Origin: Planctomycetota bacterium
GTDB lineage: Bacteria > Planctomycetota > PLA2 > JAEUHO01
Assembly: GCA_030066775.1 (NCBI GenBank)
Contig: JASJAY010000012.1
Span: forward strand, 1 to 64,000
Direction of reading: 5' to 3'
Length of the DNA stretch: 64,000 nt
Shown: piece by piece, positions 9,822 to 19,553 of the stretch
How the letters are laid out: every line of letters starts with the position of its first letter
Position numbering within the stretch: the first letter of the stretch is position 1
Notes under the pieces: generated by a model
What the model was told of the DNA's origin: nothing
Seen by the model: only the letters and a program-made list of their open reading frames with translations
The model's database searches: none
Translations under genes and position numbers: made by a program

Positions 9822-11206
9822 AGCACGTACCGGCCGAGGTCGCGGTCCTCCAGGAGATCGCCGACGCGCTCGCGCACGTAGGCCTCGTTCACCTGGATCT
9901 TCTGCTTCTTCAAGTCGGGCGCGTTGAAGGAAACGTCTTCGAGCACGCGTTCCATCACCGTGGCGAGGCGGCGCGCGCCGATGTTCTCGTGCTCCGCGTT
10001 CGCCTTCGCGGCGACGCGGGCGAGCTCGACGATGCCGTCCTTGGTGAAGCCGATCTTCAGCCCCTCCGTGTCGAGCAGCGCCTCGTACTGGCGGGTGAGC
10101 GCGTTCTTCGGCTCCTCGAGGATGCGCACGAAGTCGGCCTCCGTGAGGTCCTCGAGCCGCACGCGGATCGGGAAGCGGCCCTGGAGCTCCGGCAAGAGGT
10201 CCGAAGGCTTGCTGACGTGGAACGCGCCGGCTCCGATGAACAGGATGTGATCGGTGCGCACCGGCCCGTGGCGCGTGCTCACGGTGCTGCCCTCGACGAG
10301 CGGCAGCAGGTCGCGCTGGACGCCCTCGCGGGAGACATCGGGCCCCGAGCCCTGGCTCTTGCCGGCGACCTTGTCGATCTCGTCGAGGAAGACGATGCCG
10401 GAGTTTTCGACGAGTCGGATCGCCTCTGTGCTCACGCCCTCTTCGTCGACGAGGTCCTCCGCCTCTTCGGCGGCGAGCGTCTCGAGCGCCTCGGACACCT
10501 TCATCCGCCGGCTCTTGACGCGCGAGGGATTGAGGCGATCGAACATCCCCTGCAGGTCCATGCCCGTCTGCGCGAACGACTGGTTCGAGAAGATGTTGGC
10601 GAGCGCCTGGCTCGTGTCGCGCACCTGGACGGCGACCTCGCGGTCGTTGAGCGCACCGGCGCGCATGCGTTCGCGGATGCGCACGCGTGCGGCGGCCAGA
10701 TCCTGCATGCTCGGGCCCGTCCCGTCGCTTGGCAGCATGCCCAGCGGGTCCAGCTCGGGATCGCCCGGGTTGCTCTGAAGCTCCAGGACCAGTGAATCGA
10801 GCACGCGGCTCTCAGCCGCTTCGCGCGCCTTGCGCTCGACCTTCTTGCGCGCCTCGCCGCGCACGACGCCAATGGCCGCCTCGACGAGGTCGCGCACGAT
10901 CTGCTCGACGTCGCGCCCGACGTAGCCGACCTCGGTGAACTTCGTGGCTTCGACCTTGGTGAACGGTGCGCCGATGAGCGTCGCGATGCGGCGCGCGATC
11001 TCGGTCTTGCCGACGCCGGTAGGGCCGATCAGGAGGATGTTCTTCGGCAGCACCTCTTCGCGCATCTCGGCGGAGAGCTGCATGCGGCGCCAACGGTTAC
11101 GGATCGCGACGGCCACGGCGCGCTTGGCGTCCTTCTGGCCGACGACGTAGCGGTCCAGCTCCGCGACGATGCGCGCGGGCGTCAGGTCGGACTCGGCGAT
11201 GCTCAC
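9818..11206 (-). CDS. hslU: ATP-dependent protease ATPase subunit HslU (ClpY)
   Basis: HslU is the AAA+ unfoldase of the HslUV protease in the cytoplasm. The 462-residue product shows Walker A ([13 protein letters not shown]), the pore motif GYVGRDVE, the long I-domain (about 110-240), Walker B ([11 protein letters not shown]), sensor regions and the C-terminal tail DRDLGRYVL that inserts into HslV. The GTG start at 11206 overlaps the hslV TGA as GTGA. No ATG suits better, and the N-terminal [17 protein letters not shown] then falls at the expected distance. Its 3' end overlaps the convergent FMN-protein gene by 4 nt. Confidence 0.96.
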   Translation of the reverse strand: MSIAESDLTPARIVAELDRYVVGQKDAKRAVAVAIRNRWRRMQLSAEMREEVLPKNILLIGPTGVGKTEIARRIATLIGAPFTKVEATKFTEVGYVGRDVEQIVRDLVEAAIGVVRGEARKKVERKAREAAESRVLDSLVLELQSNPGDPELDPLGMLPSDGTGPSMQDLAAARVRIRERMRAGALNDREVAVQVRDTSQALANIFSNQSFAQTGMDLQGMFDRLNPSRVKSRRMKVSEALETLAAEEAEDLVDEEGVSTEAIRLVENSGIVFLDEIDKVAGKSQGSGPDVSREGVQRDLLPLVEGSTVSTRHGPVRTDHILFIGAGAFHVSKPSDLLPELQGRFPIRVRLEDLTEADFVRILEEPKNALTRQYEALLDTEGLKIGFTKDGIVELARVAAKANAEHENIGARRLATVMERVLEDVSFNAPDLKKQKIQVNEAYVRERVGDLLEDRDLGRYVL

Positions 11207-11733
11207 GACGCCGCCCCCGCCTCGAGCACCGTGATGCGCTCGTTGGTGTAGAGGTCCATCTCGCCCGCGATGCCCAGCGAGGCCTCGCAGATCGCGCGCG
11301 CATCGAGCTCCGTGTTGCGCAGGAGCGCCCGCGCCGCAGCCGCGGCGATGGCGCCGCCGCTCCCGGCGCTCAGCACGCCGTCGTCGGGGGCGAGCACGTC
11401 GCCGTTGCCCGAGACGAGCAGGAGCTGCTCGCCATCGGCCAGGATCAGCACGGCCTCCAGCCGCCGGAGCACACGGTCCGTGCGCCAGTCCTTGGCCAGC
11501 TCCACGGCGGCCTTCTGCAGGCGGCCGGCCGTGCTCTCGAGCTTGGCCTCGAAGCGGTCGAGCAGGGCCAGGGCGTCGGCGGCCCCGCCGGCGAAGCCGG
11601 CGAGTACGCGGCCGCCCTCGAGCTCGCGCACCTTCACCGCGCCGTGCTTCTGCACGCTCTGGCCCAGGGTCACCTGGCCGTCGCCGCCGAGCACGGAGCG
11701 GCCGTCTCTGTGGATCGCGAGGATGGTCGTCAT
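11203..11733 (-). CDS. hslV: ATP-dependent protease peptidase subunit HslV (ClpQ)
   Basis: HslV is the threonine peptidase of HslUV, a two-ring dodecamer. The 176-residue product begins [11 protein letters not shown]. Removal of Met exposes the catalytic Thr, and the following [10 protein letters not shown] and [17 protein letters not shown] motifs are canonical. An AAGGGGA Shine-Dalgarno precedes the ATG at 11733, which excludes the longer upstream frame. hslV is the promoter-proximal gene of the hslV-hslU pair. In proteobacteria the pair is heat-inducible, but no heat-shock promoter is evident to me here. Confidence 0.96.
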   Translation of the reverse strand: MTTILAIHRDGRSVLGGDGQVTLGQSVQKHGAVKVRELEGGRVLAGFAGGAADALALLDRFEAKLESTAGRLQKAAVELAKDWRTDRVLRRLEAVLILADGEQLLLVSGNGDVLAPDDGVLSAGSGGAIAAAAARALLRNTELDARAICEASLGIAGEMDLYTNERITVLEAGAAS

Positions 11734-11875
11734 TCGGTCCCCTTTCGCCGGGGCCGAGCACCGTATGCGCCGGGTGCGGGGGCGGCAACGAGGGTCCGGG
11801 CCCCGTCTTTCCCTTCGTCTCGGGATGAGCGACTCGACAATCCGCGGCATCCAGTCCCGGATTCCAGGAACCCCC

Positions 11876-12337
11876 ATGCAGACCACGCTCGTTCTCGTGA
11901 AGCCCGACGGCGTCCAGCGCGGCCTCGTCGGCGAGGTCATCTCCCGGCTCGAGGCCAAGGGCCTCCAGCTCGTCGGCCTGAAGCTGATGCAGGCTCCGCG
12001 CGAGCTGCTCGAAGCCCACTACAGCGACCACAAGGAGCGGCCCTTCTTCCCCGGGCTCGTGGCCTTCATGGGCAGCGCCCCCGTCGTGGCGATGGCGTGG
12101 CGCGGCAACGGCGCGATCGGTGTCGTGCGCGGCATCATGGGCACCACGGACGGCAAGGAAGCCGCCCCCGGCACGATCCGCGGCGACTTCGGCATGAGCC
12201 GCTCCTACAACCTGGTGCACGGCTCGGACGGCGAAGAGAGTGCTGCGAAGGAGCTCGGGCTCTGGTTCAGCGAGGGCACCGTCGACTACGACCTCGCCCG
12301 CCTCGGCTGGGTGTACGACGCCAGCGAGGACGCATAG
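11876..12337 (+). CDS. ndk: Nucleoside diphosphate kinase
   Basis: Ndk transfers the gamma-phosphate between nucleoside triphosphates and diphosphates through a phospho-histidine. The 153-residue product has [20 protein letters not shown] at the start, the Kpn-loop region and the active-site NLVHGSDG, where His is the phosphorylated residue. The length is slightly above the usual 140 because of a C-terminal extension. AGGA lies about 7 nt before the ATG. The stop TAG overlaps the next gene's probable start as ATAG, which suggests translational coupling with the RqcH-like gene. Confidence 0.97.
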   Translation: MQTTLVLVKPDGVQRGLVGEVISRLEAKGLQLVGLKLMQAPRELLEAHYSDHKERPFFPGLVAFMGSAPVVAMAWRGNGAIGVVRGIMGTTDGKEAAPGTIRGDFGMSRSYNLVHGSDGEESAAKELGLWFSEGTVDYDLARLGWVYDASEDA

Positions 12338-13812
12338 CCCTACCGCGGCTGACCGCCGCGCTGCTGGCCGCGCTCGTCGATGAGATCGACGCGCGGCGGG
12401 GCGACCGCGTACGCGCCGTCCACCAGGACGGCGCGCTCGACTTCCGTCTCGCCCTCGAAGGGCGAGACGGCCGCGCCGACCTGTGCGTATCGATCGAGCC
12501 GGCGCTGCCGCTCGCCTACCTCGCACCGCCGAAGCCTGCGCCTGGCGAGCCCAGTCCCCTGGCCAACGCGCTGCGCGCCGCGCTCAAGCGCGCGAAGCTG
12601 CTGGGCGCCGAGGCCGTCCCCGGTGAACGCGCGTGCGTGATCCGCTTCGAGCGTGCAGGCACGCGAGCGGATCTGTGGCTCGAGCTCTTCGGTCGCGAGG
12701 CCAACCTGTACCTCGTGGGCGACGACAAGCACGTGCTCGTCACGCCGCGGGGCAACGTCGCGGCGCGTCGCGATGCCTCCGTCGGTGCCGCGTTCGTGCC
12801 GGCGCCGGCCACCCCGGAGCGCATCGAGCCGCTCACGCTGGCGGAGGGCCAGACCGCCTCGGACGTCCTCGCCGCGATGCGCCATGGCGCGTCGGCCTCC
12901 GAGCAGCTCCGCACCGCCCGCGGCGCCATCGGCCGCATCGTGAAGCGCGGCCTGGATACGGCCCGCCGCCGCGTCGAGCGCTTGGATACGGACGCGCGCA
13001 AGGCTCTGGATGCCGACGCCTGGCAGGCCAAGGGCGAGCTCCTGCGCGGGTCGTTCCATCTGCTGAAGCCGGGGCTCGCGTCCGTCCGCGTCCCCGACTA
13101 CACGACCGATCCGCCAACGGAGATCGAGATCGAGCTCGATCCCAAAGTCGCGCCCGGGGATCAGGTCGGCCGGTGTTTCCAGCGCGCGCGCAAGCTGCGA
13201 GGTGCAGCCGACCGCGCGGCGCAGGAGCGGCCCGACGCAGAGGCGGCGGTGCAGGCGCTCGAGCACGCCCGCGAAGCCGTCAAGGCGCTCGAGGACCTCG
13301 AGGCGCTCGAGGCCTTCGCCCGCGCCCTGCCGGACCCGGTTCGCGCCAAGGCCGTGGGCGCCTTGGCGTCCCTCGGCGGGCGTCGCAAGAGCAAGCGACC
13401 GGCCGAGCGCGTGCCGTGGCGCAGCTACCGCTCGAAGGACGGCTGGGAGATCCGTGTCGGCAAGAGCGCGGCGGACAGCGATGCGCTGACGCTACGCGCC
13501 AGCCGCCCGCACGATCTGTTCCTCCACGTGCGTAGCGTGCCCGGCGCGCACGTCATCGTGCCGACGCCGCGCGGCAAGACCGTGCCGAAGGAGACGCTGC
13601 TCGATGCGGCGGAGCTCGCGTGCCTGTTCAGCAAGCGCAGCGAGGCCGAGACCAACGAGGTCGACTACACGGAGCGGCGCTACGTGCGGAAGCCCAAGGG
13701 CGCCAAGGCCGGCCTCGTGCTGGTGGAGCGGGCCAAGACGCTCTCGCTACGCAAGGATGACACGCGCCGCGACCGCCTGAAGCGCTCCCGCCAGGAGCCC
13801 GAAGGCGAGTAA
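12334..13812 (+). CDS. RqcH/NFACT-like ribosome quality-control protein, start codon non-canonical
   Basis: NFACT proteins such as RqcH bind obstructed 50S subunits and, with tRNA-Ala, add C-terminal alanine tails. The product shows the NFACT-N pattern (LLAALVDEIDAR, RADLWLELFGREANLYLV), a helical and coiled-coil middle (about 200-330) and a clear C-terminal NFACT-R/DUF814 domain (DGWEIRVGKSA, DALTLRASRPHDLFLHVRSV, PGAHVIVP). The family begins right at LLAALVDE, yet the frame has no ATG, GTG or TTG nearby. The available starts are ATA 12334 (overlapping the ndk stop) or CTG 12349/12361. The function assignment is good and the 5' end is unresolved. Confidence 0.82.
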   Translation: MALPRLTAALLAALVDEIDARRGDRVRAVHQDGALDFRLALEGRDGRADLCVSIEPALPLAYLAPPKPAPGEPSPLANALRAALKRAKLLGAEAVPGERACVIRFERAGTRADLWLELFGREANLYLVGDDKHVLVTPRGNVAARRDASVGAAFVPAPATPERIEPLTLAEGQTASDVLAAMRHGASASEQLRTARGAIGRIVKRGLDTARRRVERLDTDARKALDADAWQAKGELLRGSFHLLKPGLASVRVPDYTTDPPTEIEIELDPKVAPGDQVGRCFQRARKLRGAADRAAQERPDAEAAVQALEHAREAVKALEDLEALEAFARALPDPVRAKAVGALASLGGRRKSKRPAERVPWRSYRSKDGWEIRVGKSAADSDALTLRASRPHDLFLHVRSVPGAHVIVPTPRGKTVPKETLLDAAELACLFSKRSEAETNEVDYTERRYVRKPKGAKAGLVLVERAKTLSLRKDDTRRDRLKRSRQEPEGE

Positions 13813-13938
13813 CCCGTTGCCCCCAGGGGCCTTGGGACTCCCTCTCACGAATCGCCTTAACCTGTTCCAGGGCAACGGCGTATGACGACGCGATGACCCG
13901 TCGGGGGCATACTTTCGCGAACCTGTCGGAGTTGATCC

Positions 13939-15114
13939 ATGCGCTTCGTGTCGAGCCTTGCGCTGCCCCTCACCATCCTGGCCACCTTCCTTCTCGGCGG
14001 ATGCCAGAGCGAGGACATCCCCCTCACGCGCGACTACCGCGACGAGGAGGAGGACAACGCCGCGCGGATGGAGTACTACGAGACCGCCGCGCTCACGTAC
14101 TACGAGGGCGGCCGCTTCGCCGAGTCGGTGGGGATGTGGAACAAGGTCCTCGAGATCGACGCGAACCGGAAGAAGGCCAAGTGGGGCGCCGCGCGCGCAC
14201 GCATCGGCCAGGGCGACATCCAGTCGCTGCGCTACGCCGAGGCCTACCTGAAGGAGGTCGTCAACCTCGACTGGACGCACCCGCAGCTGGGTGACCGCAG
14301 CTTCGAGGTGAAGCGCGACCTCGCCAACACGTACGGTCTCATCGCGGACTACTACGACCGCGACGTGCGCAACCTCGAGAACAAGCTCGCCACGGATCCG
14401 AACGCGGACGTGCGCACGACCGAAGACCAGATCGCCATCCAGCGCGGCAAGCGCGACACGTACCTGCGCCGCGCCGTGCCGCTCTACCGCCAGGTGTTGA
14501 ACTCCTCGCAGGACAACCCCTACGCCCTCGCCGGCCTCGCCAAGACCCACCTGAAGCTCGAGAACGAAGACCTCGGCATCATGTGGGCCGAGCGCTACCT
14601 CGGCCTCAGCCAAGAGAGCCAGCGCAAGTGGAAGGAGCGCATGGGTTGGTGGGAAGAGGAGGTCGGCGCCGCCAACGTGACCTCCGATCAGCGCAACCTC
14701 TTCATCGACCGCATCCAGGGTGCGCGCGACAAGGAGAAGAAGCTGCGCCTGCTGCTCGGCTCGGTCTACTTCCGCCGCGGCGAGTACGACATGGCCTCGA
14801 AGCAGTACAGCGAGGTCATCCGCCTCGACCCGGCGATTCCCGCCGCCTACATCGAGCGCGCCCAGACGTACGCCGCCCTGCGCCAGTACGGCCGCGCCGT
14901 AGAGGACGTCGAGGAGTATCTGAAGATCACCGACCCGCAGCGCCACCGCGAGGAGCGCATCAGCGCCGCGGAGCTCTTGGACCGCTACCAGCGCATCCTG
15001 CGCCGCGGTCCGCTGATCCAGCCTACGGGCTCGTCCCCGGCGCCGCGCGGTGCCCCGCCGGCCGGCGCCCCGCGCCGCAACCCGGTCGTGGGTTCGGGCA
15101 GCCCGGACGGCTGA
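13939..15114 (+). CDS. TPR lipoprotein
   Basis: A signal peptide with lipobox (LLGGC at about residues 18-22) marks an envelope lipoprotein of 391 residues. TPR-like helix pairs are visible at about 48-90 (AALTYYEGGRFAESVGMWNK), 180-215 (PLYRQVLNSSQDNPYALAGL) and, strongest, 270-335 (LGSVYFRRGEYDMASKQYSE and AYIERAQTYAALRQYGRAVE). The tail is Pro/Ala/Arg-rich. Such proteins are usually scaffolds, and the partner is unknown. GGAG lies 8 nt before the ATG. A possible -35/-10 pair (TTAACC at 13857, TATGAC at 13881) lies upstream. The next gene is also a secreted repeat protein. Confidence 0.85.
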   Translation: MRFVSSLALPLTILATFLLGGCQSEDIPLTRDYRDEEEDNAARMEYYETAALTYYEGGRFAESVGMWNKVLEIDANRKKAKWGAARARIGQGDIQSLRYAEAYLKEVVNLDWTHPQLGDRSFEVKRDLANTYGLIADYYDRDVRNLENKLATDPNADVRTTEDQIAIQRGKRDTYLRRAVPLYRQVLNSSQDNPYALAGLAKTHLKLENEDLGIMWAERYLGLSQESQRKWKERMGWWEEEVGAANVTSDQRNLFIDRIQGARDKEKKLRLLLGSVYFRRGEYDMASKQYSEVIRLDPAIPAAYIERAQTYAALRQYGRAVEDVEEYLKITDPQRHREERISAAELLDRYQRILRRGPLIQPTGSSPAPRGAPPAGAPRRNPVVGSGSPDG

Positions 15115-15244
15115 TCCGCGCACACCTGGGGCCTCTGCCCCACCCTCGCGGGAATCGCCTTCCGAGGCCGGAATTGCGCCTTCCGGGCGCCCCTGCCGAC
15201 GTTCCGTACAGTAGACGGCACGCCAGGACCCCCGGATCCCCCCC

Positions 15245-16321
15245 ATGCGCATCGCGACTCGCTGCTTCCTGATCCCCGCCCTCCTGGCCTGCGTCTGCGT
15301 CGGCGCGACGCCCGCTCATGCCGGCGACGAGCGCCCGGTCGAGCTGCCGCTCGTCAACGGCAAGACGCTCAAGGGCGTCGTGCAGCAGATCGCCGGCGAC
15401 GAGGTCCTCATCGCCCTTGGCGGCGGCAAGCTGCGCCGCATCCCCTGGAGCCAGCTGACGCCCCTGGCCGTGTACCGCGTCAAGGCCGCCCTCGCCCCCG
15501 TCGCCGAGGGAGAGGCGCGCAAGAAGCTCGCGCTGCTCGCGGCCGACCTCGGCCTCTACACCGAGGCACGCATCGAATACGAGAAGGCCCTGGCCCTCGG
15601 CGCGCTCACGCAGAAGGAGTACAAGCACCTCGTGGCGAAGGCCGAGCGCCACGCCGTCGAGGCGGGCGTCAACCATGCGCGCAAGATCGCGGAGGCCGGT
15701 GACCTCGAGCGCGCGCTCGACATCGCCACCGATCTCCGGCTGCACTTCGCGGGCGCCCCCAACGCCAAGGCCGTCGGCAAGCTGATCCAGGATCTCCTGC
15801 GCCTCGTCGAGAAGCTCGACAAGGAGGCCGCCAAGGCGCAGAAGGAGCTCGAAGACGCGCTGGTCGACCTGCAGAAGAACAAAGAGATCATCCGTCGCAA
15901 GACGGAGGCCCTGGCGCAGGTCAAGAAGGGCATCGCCCTGACGGGCGACTCGGAGAAGGCGCAGAAGAAGGGCCAGGTCTCGCGCGCGCACCGCAACGCG
16001 GAGAAGGCCGACGCCGAGTTCACCAAGGCGCGCCGCAACCTGGGTCGTCTCCGCCGCATCCTGCCGCGCAGGAGCGAGATGCGCCGCGACGTGCTGGCGA
16101 AGCTCGTCGAGCTCGACAAGGCGCAGTTCGACCTGCTCTTCAACATGGCGTGGTTCATGTGGGAGTCGAAGGTGTGGAGCCGCGCCGAGCTCTACGCCGC
16201 GAAGGCGTCGTACATCGATCCCGTGCACCCGGAGCTGATCGAGCTGCGCGACGAGCTCGCGTCGAGCCGCATCAAGTACCGCCTCTCGGACATGACGAAC
16301 GCCCGGCCCATCGTCCGCTAG
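15245..16321 (+). CDS. Secreted coiled-coil protein with SHD1-like N-terminus
   Basis: The 358-residue protein has a cleavable signal peptide ending near PAHAGD. Residues about 30-75 (VNGKTLKGVVQQIAGDEVLI, then KLRRIPWSQLTPLAVYRVK) resemble the small beta-barrel SHD1-type module common in planctomycete secreted proteins, but here with GGGKLRRIPWSQL in place of the usual ending. The rest is alpha-helical. A Lys/Glu-rich coiled coil (about 195-270) is followed by a TPR-like end (AELYAAKASYIDPVHPELIE). I do not recognise a specific function. It may form a unit with the TPR lipoprotein 130 bp upstream. Confidence 0.75.
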   Translation: MRIATRCFLIPALLACVCVGATPAHAGDERPVELPLVNGKTLKGVVQQIAGDEVLIALGGGKLRRIPWSQLTPLAVYRVKAALAPVAEGEARKKLALLAADLGLYTEARIEYEKALALGALTQKEYKHLVAKAERHAVEAGVNHARKIAEAGDLERALDIATDLRLHFAGAPNAKAVGKLIQDLLRLVEKLDKEAAKAQKELEDALVDLQKNKEIIRRKTEALAQVKKGIALTGDSEKAQKKGQVSRAHRNAEKADAEFTKARRNLGRLRRILPRRSEMRRDVLAKLVELDKAQFDLLFNMAWFMWESKVWSRAELYAAKASYIDPVHPELIELRDELASSRIKYRLSDMTNARPIVR

Positions 16322-16364
16322 GACGTCGCTCCGCAGCCGCACCGCGGGCGCATACGATGCCCGC

Positions 16365-17483
16365 ATGGCCCTCTCCGATCACGACCGCGAGCGCCTACGC
16401 CGCGCGTTCGCTCTCGCCCGCAAGGGGCGCTTTGCCGTCGAGCCGAACCCGATCGTCGGGTGTGTGATCGAGAGCGACGACGGCGTCGTCGGCGAGAGCT
16501 GGCACAAGGCCTATGGCGGCGCGCACGCCGAGGTCGAGGCACTTCGAATGGCGGGCAAACGCGCCCGCGGCGCAACGGCCTACGTCTCGCTCGAGCCCTG
16601 CTGCCACACCGGCAAGACGGGGCCATGCACGGACGCGCTGATCGATGCCGGCATCGGACGCGTCGTCTTCGGTGCGGTCGATCCAAACCCGGCCGTGGCC
16701 GGGAAGGGCGCTGAACGACTGCGAGGCGCCGGCATCGAGGTCGAGGGCCCCCACCTGGAGGACGAGGCAGAGGCCCTGCTCGGCCCCTTCCGCGCGGCGC
16801 TCGAGCGCGATCGGCCGTGGGTCATCGCCAAGTGGGCCATGTCGCTGGACGGCGCGATCACGCCGAAGGCGGGACGCGGCGGGGCCATCACGGGCATCCG
16901 CGCGAAGCGCCACACCCACGAGCTGCGCGGCCGCGTGGACGCGGTCGCCGTCGGCATCGGCACGATTCTGGCCGATGACTCCGACCTGACGTGTCGTCTG
17001 GCGGACGGCGTTCCCGATGGCCGCGCCCAGCCGCTACGCGTCGTGCTCGACTCCTCGCTGCGCCTGCCGTTGACCTCCAAGCTCGTGGTCAGTGCGGGTG
17101 CCGTGCCCGTGCTGGTCTACTGCGCGGAGGGTGCACTGGGCGCTCGACGACAAGCGCTCGAGAGCGCCGGCGTGCGCATCGAGGCCATGCCCGCGACGCC
17201 CGCAGGCATCGACGTGGCGGCCATGTTGGCCTCGCTCAAGAGCCACGGGGTCGACCGGCTGCTGGTCGAGGGCGGCGCGTCGCTGCACGGCACGCTCCTG
17301 CGCCGCGGCCTCGTCGACCAGGTCACGGCCTGGGTCGCGCCGCGGATCCTGGGCGGGTCGGAGGCCGTCTCCGCCGTCACCGGGACCGACATCGATCGCG
17401 CAGAGGAGGCCCTGGTCCTGGCCGAGCCCATGTGGCGCAAGGTCGGAGACGACCTGCTGCTCCAGGGCTATGTACCTTCTTGA
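16365..17483 (+). CDS. ribD: Bifunctional riboflavin biosynthesis deaminase/reductase RibD
   Basis: RibD performs the deamination and then the NADPH-dependent reduction of the pyrimidine intermediate in riboflavin synthesis. The 372-residue protein has the zinc deaminase domain first (PNPIVGCVIE, the HAE triad and EPCCHTGKTGPC) and the reductase domain from about residue 148 (KWAMSLDGAITPKAGRG, DAVAVGIGTILADDSDLT, LLVEGGASLHGTLL). No other rib genes are adjacent, so the pathway is dispersed. The Shine-Dalgarno is weak. A second ATG lies 7 nt upstream, out of frame. Confidence 0.95.
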   Translation: MALSDHDRERLRRAFALARKGRFAVEPNPIVGCVIESDDGVVGESWHKAYGGAHAEVEALRMAGKRARGATAYVSLEPCCHTGKTGPCTDALIDAGIGRVVFGAVDPNPAVAGKGAERLRGAGIEVEGPHLEDEAEALLGPFRAALERDRPWVIAKWAMSLDGAITPKAGRGGAITGIRAKRHTHELRGRVDAVAVGIGTILADDSDLTCRLADGVPDGRAQPLRVVLDSSLRLPLTSKLVVSAGAVPVLVYCAEGALGARRQALESAGVRIEAMPATPAGIDVAAMLASLKSHGVDRLLVEGGASLHGTLLRRGLVDQVTAWVAPRILGGSEAVSAVTGTDIDRAEEALVLAEPMWRKVGDDLLLQGYVPS

Positions 17484-17515
17484 GGCGTGAAGGCGACCGG
17501 GAGGCACGAGCGGCG

Positions 17516-18787
17516 ATGCGGATCTTGAGAGGCGCCGCGTTCGGCATCCTGCTCCTGCTCGCCTTGGCGGCCCCCGACGGGCGCGCCGACGAGCGCAAGG
17601 GTCGGGTGCCCGCGGGCAAGGAGCTCGTGCGCGTCGTCGAGGGATACCTCGACGCGAACTTCGGCACGCGCGAGAAGCTGCGCGAGGCGTGGGACGAGGA
17701 GCTCGCTCCGCTCAAGCGAAGCCAGCTCAAGAAGCTCCGCGCCGACCTGCTGAAGATCCTGCGCAAGCGCGGGAAGAAGCTCGCCCGCTCCGGCTCGAAC
17801 TACTGGTTCGGCGAGGAGAGCAAGCGCGGCAAGTACATCGTCCAAGGCCGTCCGGGGAAGGCGCTCTTCATCGGCCTGCACGGCGGGGGCGTGGGCGCCG
17901 GCTCCGCTGAGAGCGCCGCGGGCGCCATGGGCGGCGGCGGCTGGATGTGGATCTTCCCGGAGGTCCTGGAGAAGACGGAGCGCGGCTGGACGGACGCCGG
18001 CACCGAAGAATGGGTCATGGAGCTGATCGAGGCGGCCAAGCGATCCGGCAAGGTCGACCCGAACCGCATCTACATCACCGGCCACAGCATGGGCGGGTTC
18101 GGATCATGGACGCTCGGCGCGCATCACGCGGACGTCTTCGCCGGTGTGGCCCCCTATGCGGGCGCGCCGATCCCCGAGTTCGAGTCGCGCCTCATGCAGA
18201 GAATCAAGCGCATCGAGCCGGGCATCCTGCCGAGCTACTTCGCCCTGCCGCTGCACTTCTACCAGTCCGGCGACGACAAGAACGTGCCGCCCGACGTGAA
18301 CGACTTCACGTTCGAGGCGCTCAAGAAGCTGAAGGCCAAGTGGCCCGACGGCTTCAACTTCCGGTACGACCGCGTCGAGGGACGCGGCCACGCCGCGCCG
18401 AAGGAGGGCTACCTCCCCTCGCAGAAGTGGCTGGCCTCGCACCCGCGCGACCCGCGCCCGAAGGCCTTCCTCTGGCAGCCGGTGCTGTCGTGGAAGCGCC
18501 AGATGTACTGGATCTACTGGGGCCGCGCGGAGCTGGAGGCGCTCGTCGAGTTCCGCGCCCCGGGCGGCAACCGGATCGAGATCACGACCCACGAGGGCTC
18601 CGGCGACGTCTCCGGCATGTCCATCCTGCTCGGCGAGCCGCTCGTCGATCTCGATCAGGAGGTGGTGGTCCGCGTCAACGGCAAGGAGCGCTTCCGCGGG
18701 AAGGTCGAGCACAGCTTCTCGACACTCATGATGACGCTGCCCCGGGCCGATCCCTACCTGCTCTTCGACGCGCGCATCGACCTCTAG
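17516..18787 (+). CDS. Secreted alpha/beta-hydrolase (esterase-like)
   Basis: The 423-residue protein starts with a signal peptide (MRILRGAAFGILLLLALAAP) and belongs to the PHB-depolymerase/feruloyl-esterase type of alpha/beta hydrolases. The nucleophile elbow is GHSMGGFGSW (Ser191), preceded by an oxyanion-type LHGGGVGAG. Likely acid and base residues are in QSGDDKNVPP and EGRGHAAPKEG. About 80 residues of basic helices precede the hydrolase fold, and an extra C-terminal beta-rich part (EFRAPGGNRIEITTHEGSGD) follows it. The substrate cannot be told. GGGAGG lies 11 nt upstream of the ATG. Confidence 0.85.
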   Translation: MRILRGAAFGILLLLALAAPDGRADERKGRVPAGKELVRVVEGYLDANFGTREKLREAWDEELAPLKRSQLKKLRADLLKILRKRGKKLARSGSNYWFGEESKRGKYIVQGRPGKALFIGLHGGGVGAGSAESAAGAMGGGGWMWIFPEVLEKTERGWTDAGTEEWVMELIEAAKRSGKVDPNRIYITGHSMGGFGSWTLGAHHADVFAGVAPYAGAPIPEFESRLMQRIKRIEPGILPSYFALPLHFYQSGDDKNVPPDVNDFTFEALKKLKAKWPDGFNFRYDRVEGRGHAAPKEGYLPSQKWLASHPRDPRPKAFLWQPVLSWKRQMYWIYWGRAELEALVEFRAPGGNRIEITTHEGSGDVSGMSILLGEPLVDLDQEVVVRVNGKERFRGKVEHSFSTLMMTLPRADPYLLFDARIDL

Positions 18788-18821
18788 CTACCGCCCTCTC
18801 CACTGCCTTCGGAGCCGCACC

Positions 18822-19178
18822 ATGATCCTGAAGCAGACGCTGATCGTCCTGCTCGGACTGTTCTTCATCCTGAACGGCATCAACCACTACTACAACCAGC
18901 GCGTGCTGGAGGGCTATGCGCGCAAGCGCAAGCTGTTCATGCCTACGCTTTCGATCCGCGTGACCGGTGTCGTCCTGATCCTGGGCGGGGCGACGTTCAT
19001 CTTCGCCGACACGCGTCTCTACGGGACGCTCGCCCTCTGCGGGTTCATGGTGATGGCGACGGCACTCATGCACCGCTTCTGGGAAGAGAAGGACAAGCAG
19101 GTGCGCATGCTCGAGACCCAGCACTTCGCCAAGAACCTGGTGATCCTGGTCGAGCTCGTCTACATCCAGTGGGCCTGA
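18822..19178 (+). CDS. DoxX-like small membrane protein
   Basis: The 118-residue protein has four hydrophobic segments (about 4-17, 45-60, 65-85 and 100-115) and the DoxX-family pattern: FFILNGINHYYN in helix 1, then ALMHRFWEEKDKQ and a final helix. DoxX-like proteins are inner-membrane proteins linked in some bacteria to quinone or thiol redox chemistry, but this branch has no settled role. It lies 34 bp after the esterase gene and may be cotranscribed. Its stop is 1 bp from the convergent stop of the small secreted peptide gene. Confidence 0.75.
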   Translation: MILKQTLIVLLGLFFILNGINHYYNQRVLEGYARKRKLFMPTLSIRVTGVVLILGGATFIFADTRLYGTLALCGFMVMATALMHRFWEEKDKQVRMLETQHFAKNLVILVELVYIQWA

Positions 19179-19179
19179 C

Positions 19180-19371
19180 CTAGCGGGCGGTCGGCGCCTC
19201 GGGGCGTTGCGCCGTGCCGCCGCGGGGGGTGTTCGCGGGGGTCTCGATCCGCTTCGACGCCGGCACCACCTGGGTGTGGCTCGTGCGCGGCTTGGTCGAG
19301 TGGATGCCGGTCGCATGGGCGGCGCTCGTGGCGAAGATCAGTAGGGCGGCGAGGAGCAGGACGTAGCGCAT
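19180..19371 (-). CDS. Small secreted peptide, unknown
   Basis: This 63-codon gene has GGAG 7 nt before its ATG and a clear signal peptide (YVLLLAALLIFATSAAHA), leaving a mature peptide of about 43 residues rich in Thr, Pro, Ala and Arg with no Cys. I recognise no family. The good Shine-Dalgarno plus the signal peptide make it more likely real than a chance frame. It is convergent with the DoxX-like gene. Confidence 0.5.
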   Translation of the reverse strand: MRYVLLLAALLIFATSAAHATGIHSTKPRTSHTQVVPASKRIETPANTPRGGTAQRPEAPTAR

Positions 19372-19553
19372 CGGGGGTCTCCAGGGCGCGCGACGCGTCG
19401 CGCTGGAGAGTCAACTGTGAAGCCACCCGCCATGGAGACCGCGCCTCCCGGCCGCATGAAACAGGGCCTGATGGCGCACTCGGCCGCTGCAGCGCCCACC
19501 GGGTCGGCTCCCCCCAGCCCCAGGGTGCGCTCGATTTGTCCGATCTTGCTGCC

